Made by a program: the position numbers and the translations under genes. 64,000 nt of DNA from Nothopassalora personata (taxonomy: Eukaryota; Ascomycota; Dothideomycetes; Mycosphaerellales; Mycosphaerellaceae): the NCBI GenBank assembly GCA_033816765.1, contig CM066288.1:434001-498000 (forward strand), written 5' to 3'. How positions within the stretch are numbered: the stretch's first letter is position 1; every line of letters begins with the position of its first letter. This document shows, one piece after another, positions 23,567 to 32,177 of this stretch. The notes under the pieces are model-generated. The model saw only the letters and a list, made by a program, of their open reading frames with translations, did no database searches and was not told the DNA's origin.

Positions 23567-24315
23567 TCAGAGCAGTCCTCTCGTAGCCCTCCACATAGCC
23601 CAAGGCGTCTCCCTCTTGGCGATGACACTCCACTTCTCAATCTCCTTCCTCGTGTCAACCAACACAATATTTCCACCCATACATAACGCTCCGCCACAAC
23701 ATGCAAAGAGATCCCCGAGCGCAAACCCTATCTTCATCTCAATCAGCGGGACCTTTGCCTTCACGTCTTTGGTGGGAATATCTGCATAAAGCAGACTGAA
23801 ATGCGGCCTATACTCCTTCCGCGCAAAGCTCTCTTCGAGGCCCGCCTGCCTTCGACAGAGAGCACATAGCTTTCGAAGGTTCTCGTTGTCTTTCAGAGCG
23901 ATATTGCATTTCCCTGAGCAGAAGGGCGTTAGTTGTGACCCAAACGCCACATTGGCAATATCTCAGTAGCCGCCGCTGCGCAGCAATTGCCACGTGAGCA
24001 TATCTTGCCCTCCGGCCATAGGATCTACTCACGAAAGAAAGGATCCTCGGCTTCAATAGAGTCCAGCTCCAGGAGAACTTCGTTATGCTCATTCTTGAGG
24101 TTCAACTCATCGAATGGTAGCGAGTCCAACCATTCTTGTGGGCTCCTTCCCTTCAGTGCTTCCTCTGAGATGTCTGATGTTACCGTGACGTGAGGGGCGA
24201 AGTTGTGAGTCTTTGCGTCGAATTGGCGGGGGATTGATTCGGAAATTAATTCTTGCACTGTTTTGACGAAGGGTTTGTCGTCGTGAGGGACGAGCCAAAG
24301 AGATAAGCCGGGCAT
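23567..24315 (-). CDS. cpd1: 2',3'-cyclic-nucleotide 3'-phosphodiesterase (CPDase, Cpd1-like)
   Basis: Two exons: 24,315-24,033 and 23,913-23,567. The intron 24,032-23,914 has GTGAGT and CTCAG ends. Joining at that phase reads SIEAEDPFFR then KCNIALKDNE. The N terminus MPGLSLWLVP is typical of fungal CPDases. The two catalytic HxT/S motifs of the 2H phosphoesterase fold are present: HVTVTS in exon 1 and HFSLLYAD in exon 2. The family hydrolyses cyclic phosphates such as ADP-ribose 1'',2''-cyclic phosphate, a by-product of tRNA splicing, to the 1''-phosphate. Length, about 210 residues, suits the family. It is divergent from the SNF2 gene with a 337-bp shared upstream region. Confidence 0.85.
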
Positions 24316-24652
24316 GTTCCCGGTATTATTCCTGTTTTGATGGGTGGTGAGATGTGAGTGAATGGATGGCTGTTACATACCATGTTCCATTCAATGTTGG
24401 GGGGCCCAATAGCATCCGTTGACCCTGCCTCGGGTGAGATATCTGCTACCAAAGAGGATTAGCCCCGATCTGACGCGAGATTCACGCGTCGCGATCGATC
24501 TCAGGCGCGTTCGAGTATGATGACCTCGTCATTGGGCGCATTGCTTTGACCTTTTGGTGTTATTTTCCCCTTGTTCTCTCACTGTATCCTGGGTGGCGCC
24601 TTCTTTTCATATTTGGGACATATCTTCTTGACACAATTGTACGAGTAGGGTC
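24316..24652. promoter_or_regulatory. Divergent promoter region of CPDase and SNF2 genes
   Basis: The 337 bp between two head-to-head start codons must contain both core promoters. An ATTGG (inverted CCAAT) occurs near 24,532, and a pyrimidine-rich stretch precedes the SNF2 ATG. No TATA box stands out. Confidence 0.4.
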
Positions 24653-27304
24653 ATGTCGTCCGAAGGGGCGACCTCAATGGAGTCAACGCCACCCACGTCG
24701 CCAGAGACTCGAGATGGCCGAGCAACGACGGCTATGGAGCAAGAGGAAGCCGAAATGGCTGAAGCGCGTCGGAAGCAGGATGAAAAGCACGAACGAAAGC
24801 TGGCTGCCCAAAGAGAAAAGGACATCAAGGGCGGCGCAGAAGTAGTCGATCAGAAGTACAAGGCATTGGAGTATTTACTCAGCCAGAGCAAGCTATACTC
24901 TGCCATTATGTTGCAGCAGATGACGTCGCAAGAAGCAGCCGAGGAAGCAAAGGATGAGAAGAGCAAGAAGCGAGCACAGAAGAAGGATGAGAAAGCTGAG
25001 CAAATGGCACAAGCGAGCCAGAAAAGAGCAACGAGAGGTGCCGCCGCCACAGAGCTCGATGCGCAGGGCGCAGAGCAGAATACAGGCGCAAAGAAAGAGC
25101 TACCCAAGAGAGGTCGTCCCGTAAAGAATGCCAAGGGTGGCAAGATAGCCGATTATATGAAGAAGGAAAACGTCCAGGCGAAGGCTGGCCAGACCTCGAT
25201 ATCCGAAGCATTAGCGGAGGAGACAAAGGACGCTGATGTCAAACCAAGTGATATTGGCTTCCAAGAGTTGCGCTCTGCAAAACAGCCCGAGCTAGTGACT
25301 GGCGGACTGATGAGGAACTACCAGCTGGAGGGACTAGACTGGCTTACTTCGTTGTACGAGAATGGTCTGAACGGTATCCTGGCTGATGAGATGGGTCTCG
25401 GCAAAACGATTCAAACGATTTCCTTTCTGGCTTTCCTGAGAGGCAAAGGTGTACATGGTCCTTTCTTGATTGCTGCGCCGCTAAGTACCACCAGCAACTG
25501 GGTGGCAGAGTTTAAGAAGTGGACGCCAGACATCCCCGTAGTGCTGTACCACGGCAGTAAGCAAGAACGGGAAGAGCTTCGACGAACGAAGTTGCGGAAT
25601 CCTGGCAGTGAAAGCTTCCCGGTGATATGCACCAGCTACGAGATCTGCATGAACGACAGAAAACATCTAGCGCACCTCGGCTGGAAATTCATCATTATCG
25701 ACGAAGGCCATCGTATCAAGAACATGGACTGCCGTCTGATCCGCGAACTTCAGTCATATCAATCAGCCAACAGATTGCTGATCACTGGAACTCCACTGCA
25801 GAACAATCTTACTGAGTTATGGTCTTTGCTGCACTTCCTGATGCCCAGCATCTTCGACAAACTTGAGTCTTTTGAAGCCTGGTTCGACTTTAGTGCCTTG
25901 AAAGAGAAGAGTGGATACGAGCAGATCTTATCAGAGGACCGCAAGAAGAATCTCGTAGCAAGTCTTCATGCTATCCTGAAGCCATTCTTGTTACGACGTG
26001 TCAAGGCAGATGTCGAGACGTCGCTGCCGAAAAAGCGCGAGTATGTTCTTTATGCACCCCTGACACAGACCCAGCGAGAGCTTTACCAGGAGATCTTGGA
26101 TGGCAACTGTCGAGCATATCTTGAGAACAAGGTCGTTGAGAGCTTGAGTCGAGCCACAACACCAGGTAGTGTGCGCAGCGCAAGCTCTTTGAAGCGTAAA
26201 GCGGCAGATGGTGCTGCGACGCCGAATAAGAGCGCTAAGACCAGCCGTGCTTCCACTCCGGCAACGACAGGTAGCACTGGCGCCAGAGGAAGAAAGGCAA
26301 AGAAGATCAAGGGCTATGAAGAAGTATCAGATGCTCAATACTTCAAGCAACTCGAGGAAGACGACGCCAGCTCATCGCCGGTTGAGGAGCTGGATGAAAC
26401 AGAAGAAGAGGACCGGGAACGCGCAAAGACGCTTTCACTTGCCAAACGCGAGATCGCGCAGAAGAAACTCCAGAACCCGATCATGCAGCTGCGGCAGTGC
26501 TGTAACTCACCACACAACTTCTACTACCCCTTCGACCTCGACGACAATAACCCCGTCGACGAGACATTGGTAACAGAATCCGGCAAAATGCTCCTCCTAG
26601 ACCGCCTACTTCCCAAACTCCTGCAAGGCGACCACAAAGTCCTCATATTCTCTCAATTCAAGACCCAACTCGACCTCCTCGAAACCTACTGCACCCAACT
26701 CCGCAACTGGCCAGTATCCCGCATCGACGGCTCAGTAGCACAAACCGACCGCCAACAGCAAATCCTCGAATTCAACGAACAGGGCAGCAATGTGAACATC
26801 TTCCTCCTTTCAACCCGAGCCGGCGGCCAAGGCATCAACCTCGCCGCAGCGGATACCGTCTTACTCTTCGACAGCGACTGGAATCCGCAGCAAGACCTGC
26901 AAGCTCAGGACCGCGCGCACAGAATCGGTCAGACACGACCCGTCATTGTCTACCGCTTCGCCACCAAGGGCACAGTCGAGCAGATGCTGCTCGAGAAGGC
27001 TAATAGTAAGAGACGGCTTGAGAAGCTCGTGATCCAAAAGGGAAAGTTCAAGAATGGACGTGGCGATGCTGGTGGTGCGGATTTTGCTGAACTGCAGAAG
27101 TTGCTCAGTAAAGATGATGGTGAGAGGGTTGACATTGCCCAGGGAAAGGGACTGCTGAGTGATGAGGATCTGGCGATTCTGACGGATCGGAGCCCTGAGG
27201 CGTTTGAGAGGGCAGAGAAGGGCTTGGATGTGGTTGGCGCTGCATTTAAGGCTGTACAGACGGTTAAGGATGGGAATGGGTTGTTGGAGAGCTTGCAGAA
27301 GTAG
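24653..27304 (+). CDS. SNF2-family chromatin remodeller of the LSH/DDM1/Irc5 type
   Basis: An uninterrupted 883-residue protein. An acidic/basic coiled N-terminal region (about 20-200) leads into the SNF2_N lobe. That lobe has the Walker A motif DEMGLGKT (about residue 244), the DEGH box in IIIDEGHRIKN (about 347) and motif III LLITGTPLQNN. A low-complexity, charged insertion (about 490-620) separates the lobes. The helicase C lobe follows (about 640-790), with VLIFSQFKTQLDLLE, STRAGGQGINL and QAQDRAHRIGQ. Insertion placement and lobe sequence resemble HELLS/LSH, DDM1 and yeast Irc5. In plants and mammals that group supports DNA methylation and silencing of repeats; in Neurospora the MUS-30 homologue acts in DNA-damage tolerance. 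Nuclear. Convergent with the peptidase gene, 163 bp between stops. Confidence 0.9.
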   Translation: MSSEGATSMESTPPTSPETRDGRATTAMEQEEAEMAEARRKQDEKHERKLAAQREKDIKGGAEVVDQKYKALEYLLSQSKLYSAIMLQQMTSQEAAEEAKDEKSKKRAQKKDEKAEQMAQASQKRATRGAAATELDAQGAEQNTGAKKELPKRGRPVKNAKGGKIADYMKKENVQAKAGQTSISEALAEETKDADVKPSDIGFQELRSAKQPELVTGGLMRNYQLEGLDWLTSLYENGLNGILADEMGLGKTIQTISFLAFLRGKGVHGPFLIAAPLSTTSNWVAEFKKWTPDIPVVLYHGSKQEREELRRTKLRNPGSESFPVICTSYEICMNDRKHLAHLGWKFIIIDEGHRIKNMDCRLIRELQSYQSANRLLITGTPLQNNLTELWSLLHFLMPSIFDKLESFEAWFDFSALKEKSGYEQILSEDRKKNLVASLHAILKPFLLRRVKADVETSLPKKREYVLYAPLTQTQRELYQEILDGNCRAYLENKVVESLSRATTPGSVRSASSLKRKAADGAATPNKSAKTSRASTPATTGSTGARGRKAKKIKGYEEVSDAQYFKQLEEDDASSSPVEELDETEEEDRERAKTLSLAKREIAQKKLQNPIMQLRQCCNSPHNFYYPFDLDDNNPVDETLVTESGKMLLLDRLLPKLLQGDHKVLIFSQFKTQLDLLETYCTQLRNWPVSRIDGSVAQTDRQQQILEFNEQGSNVNIFLLSTRAGGQGINLAAADTVLLFDSDWNPQQDLQAQDRAHRIGQTRPVIVYRFATKGTVEQMLLEKANSKRRLEKLVIQKGKFKNGRGDAGGADFAELQKLLSKDDGERVDIAQGKGLLSDEDLAILTDRSPEAFERAEKGLDVVGAAFKAVQTVKDGNGLLESLQK

Positions 27305-27467
27305 GATCCGCCTGTTCAACCAAGGACGCTGTCACGATTGCGCAATAGGTGTCATTATCCTGCTGTCTCGGATTTTACTGTCGCATCTAATGGGTTGTAG
27401 GAGCGTCGTAGCCACCACCATATATCAATTTAGAGGAGTACCGTATCCACCACCCTGGCTGGCCACC

Positions 27468-29673
27468 TTACTTTTCCAAAGCAGCATCGACCAGCTTAGG
27501 AAAGTTAGGTGTACCAAAGCCCGTGACAGCGTCCCAGCCAGCCTGAGCAGGGAAACCGGTCGTGTTACAACCATAGCTGCTTCCACTCGTAACATCCGTC
27601 AGCGCCTTGTACGCACCACCATAGATCCAAGGGTTGAGGAATCCAAGCACAGGCTTGCCCTTCGCGATAAGCGCATCATTGACCAAAGCCACGATCGCCG
27701 CAAACGTCGGACTCGAAGCAGAAGTCCCACCGATTGTAATAATGCTGCTATTCCAAACGATCGTGTCTCTGTTGCTCTGAGCTGCCACATCGGGGTATCC
27801 GCGTCCACTCTTGTTGTACAGGCCGTCGTGTAGGCCGTTGAGGCTCTTGATGTAGGCGTTGACGGTTGACTGCTGGTAGGCTGGGGCCTGGAAGTAGTTG
27901 CTGAACCCTGCACCAGAGGCGAAGCGGGAGACGGCGACTTCAGGCTCGAAGTCCTTAGTGCCACCTACGGCCGTGACCCACGGGCAGCCTGCTGGGAAGA
28001 AGGGAAGAAAATCGGCTGTCTTGTTGCCGTCGTTGGAGAAGCATTGGCCATCTGGACCGACGCCGAAGTCGCCGGAGGAGAAGAGGACAGAGACCCCACG
28101 GGCGCCGAGGCTCGCTGGGAGGGCGTTAGCTCCGATCGAGGAGCGGATCAGCTGTGAGTGCACTCACCGAAGCCAGAACAGACGCGCTTTGCGTACGACT
28201 CTGGAACCGTCTGCTCGTCATCACCGTATGAGGTGCTGATGACCTGGGGAAGATCCTCCTCCCCGAGAACGTAGTCCAACCAAGTGAGATATGGCTCGTT
28301 CGTGTTAGTCGGAGTGCCGAGGTCTGGCAGAAAAGGCGGGCTGCCACCAGTGGAGAAAACGGTGAAGTTCAGCGGCCAAGCAACGGACAGGATGTTCTAA
28401 AAATTTGACGAGTCAGGAGATATCGAGTAATAGGGGAGGAGAGCCATCCTATCGGGCCCGAGCTAGCAACGTCTCTCAGCACGGCCCTGAGGGCTCTTCT
28501 GACGAGTGGGAATGTCACTGTCTAAGACAGCTCATCCACCTCGAGACGTTGCTAGCCGGGCCACGACTGTATGTACTCCCTAAAATTCACTCACAATCGA
28601 GTCCAAGTTCGCTTCCTGGTTGGTACCTGCTGCGAGAACTTCTGCAGTGTACACTTGGTTGTCCTGGGCATCGGCGATGATGACGTTCTCAAACTCGTAG
28701 GCCGCCTGAGCAGCTTCTGGCCGGAAGTTCTGAAGAGCAATGTGGATGTCGTTGCGGTTTGAAGACTCGTTGAGGTAGTTGGTGTGGGCGACTTTGCTCT
28801 TGTCGGGACATTGGGGGACGTAGTCGTATGTTTGGTAGAGAGTGCGGATGCAGTCTGGAGTCGTGTAGTTAACATTACACACTTGAGAGATTGGTCCAGC
28901 GCCACCAGATCCACTGCTAGGCTTGCCACCAGTTTCGGCCCCGAAGCGCTGCTTTGAATACTTCTGCCACCATGACATGGTGTGTGTTTCGCCGCTGAGA
29001 TCAGGTCCGCCAATGAGTCGTGGCTTCGGGCGGAAGAATGAAGTGGTAGGCTGGACAACGTCGATGTGCTCGTGAAGGTGCTTTGGCAAGGACCACTCTG
29101 GAGCTCTGGAAATGGTCTCGCCATCCTCGTGCCGGTAGGTGGAGTATGCGGTGTCGAGGAGTTGCTCTACTTTCTCGATCGGGAGCACAACGTAGATGAA
29201 GTCCCTCGAAGGGCTGTGTACACCGTTGGAGATTCCATGTTCCTCGAGCCATGCCTTGACCAGCTCTTGCGTCTCGTCCGAAGGCGTGACGATCTTCTTG
29301 ATCTCGTCGGCAGTCAAGTGCTGGCCATAGCGGTGATGACTCGGATCAGAGACCTATCCAAGCGGGCAATGTGTCAGCCATGCTCACCGCTATCAAAGAG
29401 CTTCTTGTGTCAAAGCGGCAGATTGGGACTGCGCCCACTGCCTGCAGCTTAAAGACGTGCCTGCAAGAGGTGTTCCTCGACCACACCATCGTTCTGCTGC
29501 TTCAAGCCAATCTGGAGATGGACCATGTCCGACTTCGACGCGTCGCCAACTCTCGTCCATGCTCGGGGTACATTGTGTCGCTCCTTGACGGCGTACGCCG
29601 AGCGGGCACTGTTGGGAAGTGCATACGCAGTAGTAATGGTGCCAATGGCACACAGGAGACGAGTGATAATCAT
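27468..29673 (-). CDS. Secreted sedolisin / tripeptidyl-peptidase (peptidase family S53)
   Basis: Four exons: 29,673-29,461; 29,353-28,595; 28,396-28,168; 28,114-27,468, which keep one frame and give 615 residues. The ATG at 29,673 gives a hydrophobic signal peptide (MIITRLLCAIGTITTAYA). An S53 pro-domain follows (VPRAWTRVG ... VSDPSHHRYGQHLTADEI), which folds and inhibits the enzyme until acid activation. Catalytic Glu and Asp lie in EANLD (about E318, D322). The oxyanion Asp is in SSGDFG (about D416) and the nucleophile is in GGTSASSP (about S532). The enzyme should release tripeptides from protein N termini at acid pH outside the cell. Intron 1 has GC-AG ends; intron 2 (28,397-28,594) is long and structured; intron 3 is 53 nt with GTGAGT, GCTAAC and CCCAG. 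Confidence 0.92.
28397..28594 (-). repeat. Structured 198-nt intron, introner-like element candidate
   Basis: The second peptidase intron holds a near-perfect inverted pair: GGCCCGAGCTAGCAACGTCTC at 28,455-28,475 and its complement at 28,543-28,562, with one bulged base. Between the arms are smaller hairpins (CTGTC-TTA-GACAG and GCCCT-C-AGGGC). Sizes and strong folding match introner-like elements described in Dothideomycetes. The other island introns I resolved are shorter (about 50-120 nt). Confidence 0.5.
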
Positions 29674-30806
29674 AGTCGATTCTCCGTGCACAAGAAAGAA
29701 ATGCTGATGATGAGAAGTCAACCTACCACTTCAAATGCACCGGACAGTGGGCACGACACTTGTTTGTAGCGTGCGCGACGAGAAGGCACAGTATGTCACC
29801 TTGCCTTCAGGGCCGTATCGTCCTTGCATTAGCCACGGTGCTTGGCGCGCTTGGCGCGTCTTCGAAGCAGGCAGGGTAGCCGTATGAAGAAGGTCAAGAA
29901 TGTACACCGCAGTCATCGTGTCATGTCGTAGGTTATCTTTGCTGGGGTAATGCTGATTCGGCAGGCCAAGACCGAGCTCAGAAGCTTGTGGCCAGTCAAG
30001 CGCGGTGGAGGAAGATCTTGTTACTGCCTTGCTGCGAGTGGCAGTGACCGACCAAATAGAGCTAGTGGTGAAACACAGACTCACGGAAGCTTTGAAATGC
30101 TTAGTGCTTGGCGAAACTCTGCGAAGGTCCGAAATGCTTAGTGCGTAGCGCGATCCACTCACTGTGTGTGGCGAGGAAAGCTGCTGTTGATGTGTTGCTG
30201 AACGTCTGCCGTTATATCGAGGTGACAAGCGTAGCATCGAGTCCGAGGGCTCCCCGGAAGCGGAAGTGGAGAGATGTGGTGGAAGAGGAGGACGAGATTG
30301 TTGTGTTGGCCAGATCGGTAGACAAGTGGTTGCGCGAGAAGTCTGCGACTCCTACGTCTATCAGACAGCAGCGGGTGAGCATATACAGCGTCTGATGAGA
30401 ACCAGGCCCGGCTCTGATCGGGAGGTAGTGGATATTTTGATGGCTAGGTCGGGTTCTCCCTCAGAAGGGCGGCGCATCGAGGGAGTGGCCATGAGTCTGA
30501 GGGCAGAGCGAAATACGTGTTTCCATCATACCGATACAGCGACGTAAAATGCATGTCTGCGATCGCCGCGCTCGTGCAGTATGTGTCTCTTTGTTCTTGC
30601 GGTAATGATGAGAAGACGTCGGGTGTGGTGGTGTGGTGGTGCTGAACTTGTAGAGCTACCAGGTTGCCTGTCCAATCAAGGCCAACACTTTACGAAGTCA
30701 ATCGACGCGTCGAACTCGCGACAGCTCAAGGTCGCGCACTGCTCACGCCCAACTTTCAACCAGCAGCTCTCATACAAGACAAACCAGATCGCGAAACCTG
30801 AACACC
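29674..30806. other. Intergenic region between divergent peptidase and RNR-inhibitor genes
   Basis: About 1.1 kb of GC-balanced DNA between two head-to-head genes. It must carry both promoters. Short open frames (60-170 codons) overlap on both strands without motifs, so I call no gene. Confidence 0.5.
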
Positions 30807-31529
30807 ATGGCAACCTCATCCACCCACGTCCGCAAGCGGCAGTATCAACCCTCGAACCAGACACACCTGAGCTCATACTTCACTCCTCGCGATGCTACGC
30901 CCTTTCTTCAGCGATCGGTAGCTATGTCGCCAGCTCTACCTGCCGATACAGCCGCCTCTTTGCTGAGCGTCGGCATGAGAGTACGCAAATCAGTTCCCGA
31001 AGGCTACAAGACGCACAAGACGCTCGGCTCGCCTGGCTTTCCATTTCCCAGCACGGTACCACCAACTTCCTCTGCACCAGCCCGACCAGCATATAGTCCG
31101 ATGCAGACTCGAGAGCTCACGCCTTTCTGCGGACTGCACAAAATTGGTGGACTCGCTGAACAAGACGTGCCCTCATCTGCACCCGCGATCATGAGGACCG
31201 ATGACGAGCATGACAACGACGTACCAGCACTTTCAACCTCGCAGGGGAGCTTCATGTCAACCCAGAATAGTTTTGCAGGTCCTCCGCCGTGGAATCCCGA
31301 GTCGAAGAAGCGAAGTTACGAGGATGAGGCAGAAGACGATATTGACGCATTCTTTGAACAACAAGAGGACGACCATATGGCCATTTCACAGCAGAATGCG
31401 GCAGCCAGACCGATCGCAAGGTTGAAAGGCACAACCCGAAAAGTGCCGCCACAGAATGGAGTGAGGATCTTTGGTAGCGACGACTTCGAGGAAGCTCCCT
31501 TCTTGATGCCAATTGACATGGAGCAGTAG
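30807..31529 (+). CDS. Ribonucleotide reductase inhibitor-like protein (Spd1/Dif1 family)
   Basis: A 240-residue, mostly disordered protein without introns. Two blocks fit the fungal RNR_inhib family: HLSSYFTPR near residue 20 and LLSVGMRVRKSVPEGYKT near residues 53-70, just after the N-terminal third. Acidic patches follow (EDEAEDDIDAFFEQQEDD) and the C terminus is acidic/hydrophobic (FGSDDFEEAPFLMPIDMEQ). Family members such as S. pombe Spd1 and yeast Dif1 restrain dNTP synthesis, by inhibiting RNR or by controlling where its small subunit sits, and are removed in S phase or after DNA damage. The family call rests on recalled motif resemblance; the precise role is inference. Confidence 0.68.
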   Translation: MATSSTHVRKRQYQPSNQTHLSSYFTPRDATPFLQRSVAMSPALPADTAASLLSVGMRVRKSVPEGYKTHKTLGSPGFPFPSTVPPTSSAPARPAYSPMQTRELTPFCGLHKIGGLAEQDVPSSAPAIMRTDDEHDNDVPALSTSQGSFMSTQNSFAGPPPWNPESKKRSYEDEAEDDIDAFFEQQEDDHMAISQQNAAARPIARLKGTTRKVPPQNGVRIFGSDDFEEAPFLMPIDMEQ

Positions 31530-32177
31530 ATCAGAAGTGGTTTGGAAGTTTTTGAAATGATGGATAACATGTGAAAGAGCGTCTGCTATTGCGATGCTGT
31601 TGATTAGATACCCCTGTAGAGCGAGCCCAAGGGCACTGTAGCATCGGATGCACAAATTTTGGATGGAATATGAAACTCGCCGTTTCTCCTCTGCCGACCA
31701 TCATGTCGATCCTCTTGAAGTGCTGCGGGTAGCTTTGCCTGTTGCAGAATAGTGGAAGCGGGAGACATGGCCTCATGTCAGACCCAAGATACTGTGATGT
31801 TTGTTTCAGTTCTATCGCGGTCTCACGTGATCGCGATGGTTCTGCTGTTTATGAACGCCCCGCTACTGCGTCTCTAGGACAACTCAGGCGTCAAAGAGGA
31901 AAGCGCAAGAGATCGCACTTCACTTTTCCACTGCTCCGTCCACAGATGTGAAACATCTGCCGCACGCCACAACACGTTCGTTCACTCCTTCCGCACACAA
32001 GGGATCGCGGCGAAACGAAGCGTCTTTCTACTTCACACTCCGCTCTCGAAGGTGTCCCTGCGTCAGCGAAACTTTACATCAGGAGCACAGCACAGCACGC
32101 TCATGATAATTTCACCTTGAGAGCAACGCAGCTCGCGACACCCACACACAGCCCCCGCCGTTGACACCAACGCCATC
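31530..32177. other. Intergenic region and importin beta 5' leader
   Basis: About 650 bp between two genes in the same direction. The last 200 bp, before the importin ATG at 32,178, are CA-rich on the plus strand, like many fungal 5' UTRs. No gene is supported. Confidence 0.45.

Noticed and set aside
26208..26573. 121-codon frame inside the SNF2 gene
   Set aside because: It is a shifted-frame shadow of the Lys/Arg/Glu-rich insertion between the two helicase lobes.
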